In this document: positions 1-7,724 of the stretch, in pieces | Layout: every line of letters begins with the position of its first letter | Position numbering within the stretch: the stretch's first letter is position 1 | Origin: Akkermansia muciniphila | GTDB lineage: Bacteria; Verrucomicrobiota; Verrucomicrobiia; Verrucomicrobiales; Akkermansiaceae | Assembly (NCBI GenBank): GCA_004557455.1 | Contig: SFDX01000012.1 | Span: 1-64,000 of the forward strand | DNA: 64,000 nt | Direction: 5' to 3' | Translations under genes and position numbers: made by a program | The notes under the pieces: generated by a model | The model's database searches: none | What the model saw: only the letters and a program-made list of their open reading frames with translations | What the model was told of the DNA's origin: nothing

Positions 1-5
1 AAGGC

Positions 6-34
6 TTGACACAGACGATAGAAAATGCAACAAT
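6..34 (+). promoter_or_regulatory. Possible promoter of the beta-lactamase gene
   Basis: A perfect TTGACA box at 6-11 is followed after 17 bases by AACAAT, a weak -10 match. It would give a leader of about 70 bases before the ATG at 111. The window edge hides anything further upstream. Confidence 0.35.
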
Positions 35-110
35 ACATTCAGCCCCGTTAGTCTGACCAAGAAAGGACTACTCGGTGTCGAGAAGGGGATACCACCTTAC
101 TTGTAGAAAA

Positions 111-968
111 ATGAAAAATATCTTAATAGGTATAGCGGGACTTCTGCTCGGCGGTTTGGCGTCGGGCAGTGGGGAGGAGCCTTTGCCGAGGACGTATCTT
201 GCGGAACAGCCGGCTCGCGTGGGGGTGGCTCTGCTGGAGAATGGGCAACTGCACACGCTGGGCGAGGGGGAGTTCCCGCTGATGAGCGTGGTCAAGTTGC
301 ACCAGGCCTGTTATGTGTTGCACCGCATGGCGGAGCTGGGCCTTCGCCCGGAGGATACGGTTCTCATCCACTACAGCGAGCTGCGACAGGATACCTACAG
401 CCCGATGTTACAGAAGCATCGGGATTCCGTCTTCCGTTTGTCGCTTCGGGAGCTGCTGACCTATTCTCTGCAGCTCAGCGATAACAATGCGTGCGATATC
501 CTTTTCCGCCATTTCGGAGGTCCTGCCGAGCTGCAACGTTATATGCAAAGCCTCGGCATCGATTGCAAGATAGGTGCCACAGAGGCGGAGATGCACGACA
601 CCCCGGCGCGTATAAACGACAACCGCAGCACTCCGAGTTCAACAGCGCGGCTGCTGGCTCTGATATCGGAGCACCGCTTGGGGCTGCCGCCCGCCTATGC
701 TGTCCTGCTCGATGAGCTGTTATCCGGCTGCCGAACCGGCACCGCCCGCATTGCCGCAGGCCTCCCCCCGGGCGCAACCCTGCTCCACAAAACAGGCACC
801 GGCCCCTGCACCCCGACCCATACCTGCGGCGTCAACGATGCGGCCTACATCATCCTCCCGAACGGCCGCCGCTACATCCTCGTCATATTCTGCGCCTCCT
901 CCTCCCTCCCCCTCCCCCAAACCGAAGCAATCTTGGCCGAAATCTCCGCCCGCATTGCCGCAGAATAA
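111..968 (+). CDS. Class A beta-lactamase, PER/CblA/CfxA-like subgroup
   Basis: A serine beta-lactamase that would hydrolyse beta-lactam antibiotics in the periplasm. The 285-residue product starts with an export signal (a run of Ile/Leu/Gly up to about residue 19). Catalytic motifs are in the expected order: S59-V-V-K62 (Ambler Ser70-x-x-Lys73), S123-D-N (130 loop), TEAEMH with Glu158 in the omega-loop position, and K227-T-G (234 loop). The TEAxMH form of the omega loop and the GVNDAAYIILPNGR stretch near the end are typical of the PER/VEB/CblA/CfxA branch rather than TEM/SHV. I start at the ATG at 111; an upstream in-frame GTG at 75 would place twelve polar residues before the signal peptide. 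No regulator or mobile element is seen beside it, so it may be a resident gene. Substrate range cannot be read from sequence. Confidence 0.88.
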   Translation: MKNILIGIAGLLLGGLASGSGEEPLPRTYLAEQPARVGVALLENGQLHTLGEGEFPLMSVVKLHQACYVLHRMAELGLRPEDTVLIHYSELRQDTYSPMLQKHRDSVFRLSLRELLTYSLQLSDNNACDILFRHFGGPAELQRYMQSLGIDCKIGATEAEMHDTPARINDNRSTPSSTARLLALISEHRLGLPPAYAVLLDELLSGCRTGTARIAAGLPPGATLLHKTGTGPCTPTHTCGVNDAAYIILPNGRRYILVIFCASSSLPLPQTEAILAEISARIAAE

Positions 969-1005
969 CAGATTCCACCTTCCGGCCATACCGCCGCCTC
1001 TCCCC

Positions 1006-1039
1006 CCACCGCCTGCGGTGATGGAGGGCGGTGGCTTTT
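1006..1039 (+). terminator. Rho-independent terminator after the beta-lactamase gene
   Basis: CCACCGCC (1006-1013) pairs with GGCGGTGG (1027-1034), followed by CTTTT. Confidence 0.7.
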
Positions 1040-1220
1040 CGGACTGATTGTACATACAGCATTTGCAATGCTGTAGTCAAGTCAAAAATTCGTTTTTCCT
1101 GTATGCAGAGCCAACGTTTGCATCATCGCACAAGAGGACCTGTTTCGGCAGTGACTGTGGTGCAGGGGCGCGTTGGGTAGCGGAGGGGCGTTCTTTCTTC
1201 CGGTAAGGGGAAGACAGTTT

Positions 1221-1253
1221 CCCCCGTGCCCGGGGGAATGCGGGACACGGGGG
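1221..1253 (-). terminator. Hairpin downstream of the minus-strand secreted-protein pair
   Basis: CCCCCGTG (1221-1228) pairs with CACGGGGG (1246-1253), just past the stop codon of the minus-strand gene ending at 1263. No strong T-run follows, so it may act with Rho or only as a 3' stabiliser. Confidence 0.4.
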
Positions 1254-1262
1254 AGGGATGAA

Positions 1263-2540
1263 TCAGTTGACTTTCTTCACCTCGATACGGCCGAAGGAGT
1301 TATCATTCGGTTGCATGTCGAAGGTGCAGTACAGTTCGGGATTCTTGAGGGGGGAGGTCACCTTGAGGATGTAGACGTTGTTCTCCTTTTTGTGGCCGGA
1401 GAAGCCGCGGTGCTCATCCTTGTCCACCGACTTGCCACCGTCACGCAGCTCAACGGAGCGAATGACGAGCCCCTTGGACCCACCGTTGAACCAGAAGCCG
1501 ACTGTGTAGGTACCGGGGGCAGTGATGGGGATTGCGCCGAGCACCTTCACGGGCTCACCGGCCTTGGGGATGCAGGTGGGCTTCCAGCCACCGACCAAAG
1601 TGAGGTCCGGGCCCCACACCACAGGTGCAATGTCCGCCGAGCGGCCGAGGGTTGACTTCGGGTCCAGAGCCTTCATCTTCTGCGCCAGCTCCTTGATGCG
1701 GGCCAAGCTCTCCGGGGTGTTCTTACCCTGCCGATGCAACAGACCGATGGCGAGCGCATAGAAATGCTGCTTCTGGAAAGTGTTATAGCCCGGCCCGGTG
1801 GCCAGTTTCTCCAACTCCGCGATGAACTCGAGAGGTTTCTGGCGGTTATTCTCCGCATAGCCGCTCGTATCATGCGAAAGCATGGTCACATAGCCGGACT
1901 TGTTTTCCGGGTCAGCCTTCTTCACCAGGTCCTTCACGTTCTCCGGCCAGTGCATGCAGGAACCACTCTTGATGAGCGAAGCCGGGCGCGCAATCTCGCA
2001 GGCCTCACCCAGCAGGCGAGCCTTCTCCACGCCCTCCGCCTTGGCAGCCTTCGCCAACAGCGGCTCCACCTTCGCGTGGGTAGCCGTGAACTCGTTGATC
2101 ACCTTAGCCACCTCCGCAGGCTTGGCATCGTACATCACATCCCCCCATACGGACGCCCAACGTGAGCCGTCCTTACGGCACAGATAGATGGCGGGGTAAG
2201 AAAGCGAAGGGAACTGCTCCGACTCCGGAACACGGATGGAACCGGGCTTCTTGGGATCGCCCAGCTGCTCCTGGATGATGGGCCCCATGTCCTTGGCCTC
2301 GTACACCGGGAACATGATGCAAACGCGGTCGCCGAGTGCTTTCTGCACCTCCGGGGAAGCCAACAAAGCCTCCGCCTGCTTCTTACTCTTTTTATCCCAA
2401 TCTGCTGCATAGGCAAACAGGGCATAGCCGCTGTCCTTCACGATCTTCTGACCGGATGCCAAGTCAGTCGCCTTCTGCACGGCAAAGAGAGGGGCCGCCA
2501 GCATACCGGCTGCGGCGATAGTTGTGAGAATCTTATTCAT
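1263..2540 (-). CDS. Secreted protein of unknown function, possible thioredoxin-like N-terminal region
   Basis: A 425-residue exported protein. The start is taken as the ATG at 2540, which opens directly into a signal peptide (MNKILTTIAAAGMLAAPLFA); a TTG three codons earlier is also possible. Residues of roughly 25-150 (GYALFAYAADWDKKSK, then VCIMFPVYEAKD, then SYPAIYLCRKDG) have the alternating strand/helix look of a thioredoxin-like fold, but there is no CxxC motif, so redox activity is not expected. The C-terminal 130 residues look beta-rich. It lies 38 bases downstream of the transglutaminase-like lipoprotein gene on the same strand and is probably co-transcribed with it. I do not recognise the family and assign no function. 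Confidence 0.75.
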   Translation of the reverse strand: MNKILTTIAAAGMLAAPLFAVQKATDLASGQKIVKDSGYALFAYAADWDKKSKKQAEALLASPEVQKALGDRVCIMFPVYEAKDMGPIIQEQLGDPKKPGSIRVPESEQFPSLSYPAIYLCRKDGSRWASVWGDVMYDAKPAEVAKVINEFTATHAKVEPLLAKAAKAEGVEKARLLGEACEIARPASLIKSGSCMHWPENVKDLVKKADPENKSGYVTMLSHDTSGYAENNRQKPLEFIAELEKLATGPGYNTFQKQHFYALAIGLLHRQGKNTPESLARIKELAQKMKALDPKSTLGRSADIAPVVWGPDLTLVGGWKPTCIPKAGEPVKVLGAIPITAPGTYTVGFWFNGGSKGLVIRSVELRDGGKSVDKDEHRGFSGHKKENNVYILKVTSPLKNPELYCTFDMQPNDNSFGRIEVKKVN

Positions 2541-2578
2541 GGAATGCAATAGTGTTTTGCTGTGAATGAAATGTTGCT

Positions 2579-5011
2579 TCAGGAAGCCTGCTCACCGTAC
2601 ACCATGATGGCGCGCAGATGCAGGAAATCGCCCTTCTTGTTGCTGATGATGCGGATGTACTTAGCCTGCGGCCGGAGGGCACTGATATCCAAGTGCATCG
2701 TGCAATTCTTGATGGGGCTCAGCTTACCCACCTCCTTCCAGTCATCATCCTTACCGGTCTCGGACACCTGCACAGAGAGATCGCGCAGGCGATCGTGGTT
2801 ACCCGTGGTGGCCACAGCCTGAATACCGGTGATGAACCCCGTGCGCGGCAGCTCCACGGCGCACCAAGAAGAGACATCCGCCTGCTTGCCCGTGTGGAAC
2901 GAGCCACCCACACGCGGATTCAGCAAGCCGGGGTGCTCGCACACCTTATCCCACTGGCTGGTCGAGGAAGCGAAGAAAAGACCGCCCTGCGAGAGCAGCT
3001 TACCGGGCAACGGATCCACCTTCGGCAGACCGACCGGCTTCTTGTACTTCTCCGAGAGATTGCGCGCCAAGTTGCAGAAAGCCTCGCGATCCCGCATCTG
3101 CTCTGCCCCGGCCAAGGCCTGGCCGATGATGGCATCCCGCGTATCCGGGCTGGCATCACCGCTGTTGCCGATGGCCTTCACCATGGCATCCATCATCTTC
3201 TTCTGCAGCTCGGCATCACCGTCCGCCAACTTGGAATTACCCCAAGCCAGAATGACAGGGGCATATTTTTCATTCCGCAGCACAGCCCCGAGCGTCTCAC
3301 GGTACAAACGCACCAGCACATCACTGTCCGGCTTGTTACCCTTCTTGAAGGCACCCACCTGGGCATCGCAGAACTGCTCAATGCGCCAACGCTCCGGCCC
3401 GAAGTCAGTCACCTTCTTCCAGAAGAGGTTATACGCCTTCATCACCTCGTCCTGACTCATACCGCTCTTCACCATGGTGGGGTAAACCCAGCGGCTGAGC
3501 AGTTCGGCGGCAAGCTCCGGGTAAACAGGCGTGAGGCCATTGCAGACCATCTTGTTGAGCTCGCTCCAGGCCGCCTTATCCCCGGGAGCCGTAGCCGTCA
3601 AATACTCGGCATAAGCGCGCCAAATACCGAAGTGCAGCGGCTGGGCCTTCAAGGCCTCGCGATACAGCTTGCGAGCCTTGGAGGCATCCTTGTTTTCTGC
3701 CGCAGCCCCGGCCAAGGTACGCAAGGCATGGGCCAACGCAGTGGCATTCTTCTGCTCGGGGGAATAGACATCCGTGGCATCATGCAGCGAGGCGAACACA
3801 TGCACCTCGCGCCAAGGCTGCCAGTGCAGACCGCGCTGCCAGGACACCGAATAACCGGGAGTCCACTTACCGTTCACCAGCACCACGAAAGCGCAGTGCC
3901 CCGGCTCGCCCGCCGTGAGAGCGGGAATGCCGTTGGCCAAGGCACCGAAAGCCCCGAAATGCGACAGGCTGCCGCACACGCCGCCCACCTCGTAGGTGAA
4001 CTTGGCAGAGTTATCGGTATACATACCCGTGTAGGGCTCATTGTAACCGGGCCCCTGCACCGTCTCGCCGTAGGGATTATATGTTTTGTAACCGCAGCGC
4101 CATTGGCAACCGCAGTAGCGACCGGCAGGCATGTGCGCGTTGCGCTGCAACCACTCCAAGCTCGGCAGCTCGCCGAACCCGTTATCCCCCTTGCACCCGC
4201 ACACCATGCGGCGCTGCCAGAAGGGAATCTTGTCGAAGATGAGGTTCAGGCGGTCATCATGCCAACTGCGGATGTAGAAATCGGCACGGATCACGGCCTT
4301 GTCCGCATTCCACTTACTCTTGACGAACTCGATGGCCGTGGCGGTCGCGATGTCGCGCTCCATCACATCGTAGGGCAGATTGGGCGCGGCCTCCCTGCGG
4401 ATTTTCTGCAGCAGGGCAAAGACCGCACCGGGGCGGGAAAGATCGCCGCTGTTCACGATGTTCTCCAGCCAATCCAGGTTGCTGCACACCATGTTCATCA
4501 GCTCCAGCGTCTTGGGGTCCTTGGCAGCATCCGCCAAGGTGTTCACCTCATCAAGGATAGCCTGCTGCACACCGCGGCGCTTCTCGAATTCCACCGCACG
4601 CGTCTTCTTATCCGCCTCGCTCAGCTTAGCGAACTCCTCGTTGATCTTCTTCAGCTCGGCCTCCGCCTTGGCACGCGTCGGGGCCACCTGCTCTGCCACC
4701 GGCTTGTCCGCCAGCAGCAGCGCGCGCTGCGCCAACATCAGCCGATTGGCCGGCTCCGCGAGGAAAGCCTTGACCTTCTCCGGAGTCGGTTCCGGCAAAG
4801 CCGTCGCCAGCGCAGCATCCAGCTTGCTCGCCACAGCCTCCGGCTTCGTCCAATCCTCCGACGTCGCAGCTATGTACGAGCCCGGCATCGTCTTCTTCTC
4901 GACGTTCTTGGCAGACTTGCCCGGCGCACTATCCGCACGCTTGCACGAGTACGTGCCCCCCCCCGCCACAAGCAGGGCCAGCGCCATCACCATAAGTGTA
5001 CTTCTGTTCAT
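2579..5011 (-). CDS. Lipoprotein with transglutaminase-like cysteine-peptidase core and discoidin-like C-terminus
   Basis: An 810-residue envelope protein. The N-terminus is hydrophobic and ends in T-Y-S-Cys23, a poor but plausible lipobox. Residues 60-200 are helical and charged. Around residues 340-376, GGVCGSLSHFG (Cys346) and GEPGHCAFVV (His372) match the Cys and His boxes of transglutaminase-like or papain-fold enzymes; the third residue of the triad is not obvious. Residues 270-310 carry an unusual cysteine cluster (CGC, CGCQWRC) that could bind metal or form disulfides. The last 140 residues read like a discoidin (F5/8 type C) domain, which often binds glycans. A plausible role is remodelling or binding of surface or host polymers, but the substrate is unknown. 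It heads a two-gene minus-strand unit with its own promoter. Confidence 0.75.
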   Translation of the reverse strand: MNRSTLMVMALALLVAGGGTYSCKRADSAPGKSAKNVEKKTMPGSYIAATSEDWTKPEAVASKLDAALATALPEPTPEKVKAFLAEPANRLMLAQRALLLADKPVAEQVAPTRAKAEAELKKINEEFAKLSEADKKTRAVEFEKRRGVQQAILDEVNTLADAAKDPKTLELMNMVCSNLDWLENIVNSGDLSRPGAVFALLQKIRREAAPNLPYDVMERDIATATAIEFVKSKWNADKAVIRADFYIRSWHDDRLNLIFDKIPFWQRRMVCGCKGDNGFGELPSLEWLQRNAHMPAGRYCGCQWRCGYKTYNPYGETVQGPGYNEPYTGMYTDNSAKFTYEVGGVCGSLSHFGAFGALANGIPALTAGEPGHCAFVVLVNGKWTPGYSVSWQRGLHWQPWREVHVFASLHDATDVYSPEQKNATALAHALRTLAGAAAENKDASKARKLYREALKAQPLHFGIWRAYAEYLTATAPGDKAAWSELNKMVCNGLTPVYPELAAELLSRWVYPTMVKSGMSQDEVMKAYNLFWKKVTDFGPERWRIEQFCDAQVGAFKKGNKPDSDVLVRLYRETLGAVLRNEKYAPVILAWGNSKLADGDAELQKKMMDAMVKAIGNSGDASPDTRDAIIGQALAGAEQMRDREAFCNLARNLSEKYKKPVGLPKVDPLPGKLLSQGGLFFASSTSQWDKVCEHPGLLNPRVGGSFHTGKQADVSSWCAVELPRTGFITGIQAVATTGNHDRLRDLSVQVSETGKDDDWKEVGKLSPIKNCTMHLDISALRPQAKYIRIISNKKGDFLHLRAIMVYGEQAS

Positions 5012-5041
5012 GAGCCTTGTGTAGTTCGTCCTACTCTCCCC

Positions 5042-5069
5042 ATTCTACCATTTCTGCCCGCCGCGTCAA
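5042..5069 (-). promoter_or_regulatory. Promoter of the transglutaminase-like lipoprotein gene
   Basis: On the minus strand TTGACG (5069-5064), a 16-base spacer and TAGAAT (5047-5042). It is divergent from the panC promoter and leaves a leader of about 25 bases. Confidence 0.7.
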
Positions 5070-5142
5070 GCAAAAAAACAGTACAATTCCCCCGCAGGGC
5101 ACCCGACCGGGGCAATTCGCGGCGGAATGGCAGGATTGGGGC

Positions 5143-5171
5143 TTGAGTCGCAGAGCGGAGTGTGGTAGGAT
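5143..5171 (+). promoter_or_regulatory. panC promoter, predicted leaderless
   Basis: TTGAGT (5143-5148), 17 bases, TAGGAT (5166-5171). Six bases separate the -10 box from the panC ATG at 5178, so transcription should begin at or next to the start codon. Confidence 0.65.
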
Positions 5172-5177
5172 GAGGCC

Positions 5178-6026
5178 ATGCAAGTTGTATATGACAAGGC
5201 AGAATTGCGCTCCGTGTTGGCCGGAGTGGCGGGAAAGCGTCGGGTACTGGTACCCACGATGGGTGCGCTGCATGAGGGCCACGCTACGCTGCTGCGGCAG
5301 GCCCGGGAACTGGCCGGCCCGGAGGGCGTGGTGGTGGCATCGGTCTTTCTGAACCCGGTGCAATTCAACAATGCGGGGGATCTGGCGAGTTATCCGAGAA
5401 CGCCGGAGGAGGATGCAGAGCTCTGCCGCGCCTGCGGGGTGGACGTCGTCTTTATGCCGACCCCCGAGGTGATGTACTGCGCAGACCGCTCCATGGTGGT
5501 GGAGGAGACGCACCTCTCCACCGTACTGTGCGGCGCCAGACGACCCGGGCATTTTGCCGGAGTGTGCCTTGTGGTGGATAAATTATTCAACCTAGTACAG
5601 CCCACGGACGCGATTTTCGGCAAAAAAGACTACCAGCAACTGGCCATTCTGCGCCGCATGGTGCGGGATCTGGATATACCCGTTGTGCTGCACGGCGCGG
5701 AAATCGTCCGCGGCGAGGACGGCTTGGCCCTCTCCAGCCGCAACGCCCTGCTGACACCGGAGCACCGCGCCGCAGCACCGGCCATTCGCCGCGCCCTAGT
5801 GGCGGCCAAGTCTGCGTACGAGGCCGGTGAAGACCCGGCCAAGGTGTGCGCAGATGTACGCGCCGCCCTGGAGTCCATACCCGGTGTAGAGGTGGATTAC
5901 ATCGAAGCGACGGACGCGGAGACCCTCCACGAGATAACGGATACGAAACGCCTTGTTCTGTTGGCTGTCGCCGCTTGGTTCGGCAAAGTCCGACTCATTG
6001 ACAACATCGAAATGCAGCGCATATGA
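5178..6026 (+). CDS. panC: Pantothenate synthetase
   Basis: Joins pantoate and beta-alanine with ATP to make pantothenate, the last step before the coenzyme A branch; cytoplasmic. The 282-residue length is normal. Near the N-terminus PTMGALHEGH is the nucleotidyltransferase HIGH-type signature, FLNPVQF follows, and FGKKDYQQ and LSSRN are the conserved pantoate and KMSKS-like motifs. The start ATG is fixed by the promoter just upstream. Its last four bases (ATGA) contain the start of the next gene, an ABC transporter ATPase, so the two are translationally coupled although functionally unrelated. No panB or panD lies in the window. Confidence 0.97.
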   Translation: MQVVYDKAELRSVLAGVAGKRRVLVPTMGALHEGHATLLRQARELAGPEGVVVASVFLNPVQFNNAGDLASYPRTPEEDAELCRACGVDVVFMPTPEVMYCADRSMVVEETHLSTVLCGARRPGHFAGVCLVVDKLFNLVQPTDAIFGKKDYQQLAILRRMVRDLDIPVVLHGAEIVRGEDGLALSSRNALLTPEHRAAAPAIRRALVAAKSAYEAGEDPAKVCADVRAALESIPGVEVDYIEATDAETLHEITDTKRLVLLAVAAWFGKVRLIDNIEMQRI

Positions 6027-6682
6027 TACACGCGGAAGACTTGCATTGTGCCTACACCATCGGCAAGGAGCGAGTCGAGGTTCTGCACGGACTGAACCTC
6101 CACATCGAGCGCGGGCACCGCGTGTTCCTCTGCGGCCCCAGCGGCGCGGGTAAGACCACGCTGATGTATACCCTGGCCGGGCTGGAGAAGCCGCAGCAGG
6201 GCAAAGTGCTCATTGACGGGCAGGATATTTACGCCATGAGTCTGACCGAGCGCAGCCGCTTCCGCAACCGCTACATGGGCTTCATCTTCCAGAATTATAT
6301 GCTCATGCCGGAGCTGACGGCACTGGAAAACGCCTCCCTGGCGACCGCGATTGCAGGCAAAGAAGCCACGGAGCGTGTTCAGGGCCTGCTGGAGCGCGTG
6401 GGCTTGGGGCACCGCCTGAACCACCTGCCCGGTGAGCTCTCCGGCGGCGAGCAACAGCGCGTGGCCATCGCCCGAGCACTGGCGAATGACCCCCCGATTA
6501 TTTTTGCAGACGAGCCGACCGGCAATCTCGATTCCCGCAACGGACGCCAGATTCTGGACCTCCTGTTCGGGTTGGCCGAAGAAGGCGGCAAGACACTGGT
6601 GATTGTGACCCACGACAGCGGCATTGCCGCCATGGGTGACAGAGTCTTCACCATCCGCGACGGCGTCGTGGCGGAGTCCTGA
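6023..6682 (+). CDS. ABC transporter ATP-binding protein, LolD/MacB-like
   Basis: A 219-residue nucleotide-binding subunit. Walker A is GPSGAGKTT (about residues 38-46), the Q-loop lies in IFQNYMLMPELTALEN, the signature is LSGGEQQRVAIARAL, Walker B is IIFADEPTGNLD and the switch histidine is in VTHD. The short length and the NLDS sequence after Walker B place it in the LolD/MacB/FtsE branch, which serves mechanotransmission transporters such as the lipoprotein-releasing LolCDE complex. No permease gene is next to it, so the partner must be encoded elsewhere and LolD identity is only inferred. Its ATG overlaps the panC stop codon by four bases. Confidence 0.9.
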   Translation: MIHAEDLHCAYTIGKERVEVLHGLNLHIERGHRVFLCGPSGAGKTTLMYTLAGLEKPQQGKVLIDGQDIYAMSLTERSRFRNRYMGFIFQNYMLMPELTALENASLATAIAGKEATERVQGLLERVGLGHRLNHLPGELSGGEQQRVAIARALANDPPIIFADEPTGNLDSRNGRQILDLLFGLAEEGGKTLVIVTHDSGIAAMGDRVFTIRDGVVAES

Positions 6683-6726
6683 CCTGCCCGCATACGCAGA
6701 AAAATGCTGTAGGCCACACAAACGGC

Positions 6727-6754
6727 TTGCAAGCCCCCTCCGGGCGTGTATAAT
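6727..6754 (+). promoter_or_regulatory. Promoter with consensus -10, very short leader
   Basis: TTGCAA (6727-6732), 16 bases, TATAAT (6749-6754). The next in-frame ATG is at 6767, 12 bases on. Confidence 0.75.
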
Positions 6755-6766
6755 ACAAGCGCGCGC

Positions 6767-7705
6767 ATGCTACGTCTTACCTTAGTCCTTTGCCTCTGCT
6801 TTTCCCTGATGGGATTGGCCTGCGCCGAGCGTTGCCAAGCGGCGGAGCCGACCGAGGAGAAGACGCCCGAACCCATCGGTACCGCGCAGCAGCTCATGCA
6901 GACGATGCTGGACCTGTGGGTCTGCCTCTGCGAGGTACGCGACCGAAAAACGGCCGATCAATCCGCCGAACGCATATCGGAACTGACCCGGCACGCAACG
7001 GAACTGGACGGCCGCCTGAGCACCTATGAGGTTGACTTGGACGACGAGCAGTTGGTAGAGCAAATCGAACTTGTGGGCAGCAACATTGCATCATATATTG
7101 AGATTATCCATGATGAATTCTACGGCATCTGCCGCGCCCGCTGCTACGGCTCCTCCAAACTTCAGGAGGTGTTTCGCCGCATTTCTAAGACCGGCTTATT
7201 TGCCGGGAACGACCTCCCCCCTCTCTCCGGCAATACGGACCCGCTGACCGAACAGGAACAGACCAGGGAGGTACGCAGACTGGGCCGACTCAAGGCCCCG
7301 GACGAGCAGCTACTGAACACCCTGCGCAAGGTAAAGGACCCCGCTACGGCAGAGGCGGCGGTGAAGGCGCTGGAGCTGCTGCCCGCTCGCTACAGAGACT
7401 TACTGCCGGACGAAGAGATGAATGCACGCCTGCTGCTCAGCCCCCCCGGTGCACGGTTGGAAGCCGCCGCCCGCCCCCTCACGCAACTGCTGTGGGGCAT
7501 CCGCAATGAAGTGGTGCGTATAGCAGGCCTGCCCGATTACGACGGCGAAAAGTATAACAACTTCTCCGATGCACTGGATGCCGTCTATTCCGTGCTGGTG
7601 CAGACCCACTGCAACTGGGCGGACGAGGTCTTCGACGCCACCTTCGCCTCCGACCTGAGCGAGGCCCTCGATGCAGGCTCCGGGTCACAATCCCCTTCCC
7701 CATAA
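6767..7705 (+). CDS. Secreted or lipid-anchored protein of unknown function
   Basis: A 312-residue protein. The promoter at 6727-6754 favours the ATG at 6767, which begins a signal peptide (MLRLTLVLCLCFSLMGLACA); a longer reading from a GTG at 6746 overlaps the -10 box. The mature part is acidic and mostly helical, with no catalytic motif that I recognise. Cysteines in the signal region could allow lipid attachment (LMGLAC), but the fit is imperfect. gatB starts 20 bases after its stop codon and has no promoter that I can see, so gatB is probably read from this promoter. Confidence 0.7.
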   Translation: MLRLTLVLCLCFSLMGLACAERCQAAEPTEEKTPEPIGTAQQLMQTMLDLWVCLCEVRDRKTADQSAERISELTRHATELDGRLSTYEVDLDDEQLVEQIELVGSNIASYIEIIHDEFYGICRARCYGSSKLQEVFRRISKTGLFAGNDLPPLSGNTDPLTEQEQTREVRRLGRLKAPDEQLLNTLRKVKDPATAEAAVKALELLPARYRDLLPDEEMNARLLLSPPGARLEAAARPLTQLLWGIRNEVVRIAGLPDYDGEKYNNFSDALDAVYSVLVQTHCNWADEVFDATFASDLSEALDAGSGSQSPSP

Positions 7706-7724
7706 CATCAACAGAAAGAAACAC

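Noticed and set aside
2618..5146. An 842-codon open frame on the plus strand opposite the transglutaminase-like gene
   Set aside because: It is the antisense of a GC-rich gene, is rich in His, Arg and Leu without any fold signature, and overlaps the divergent promoters at 5042-5171.
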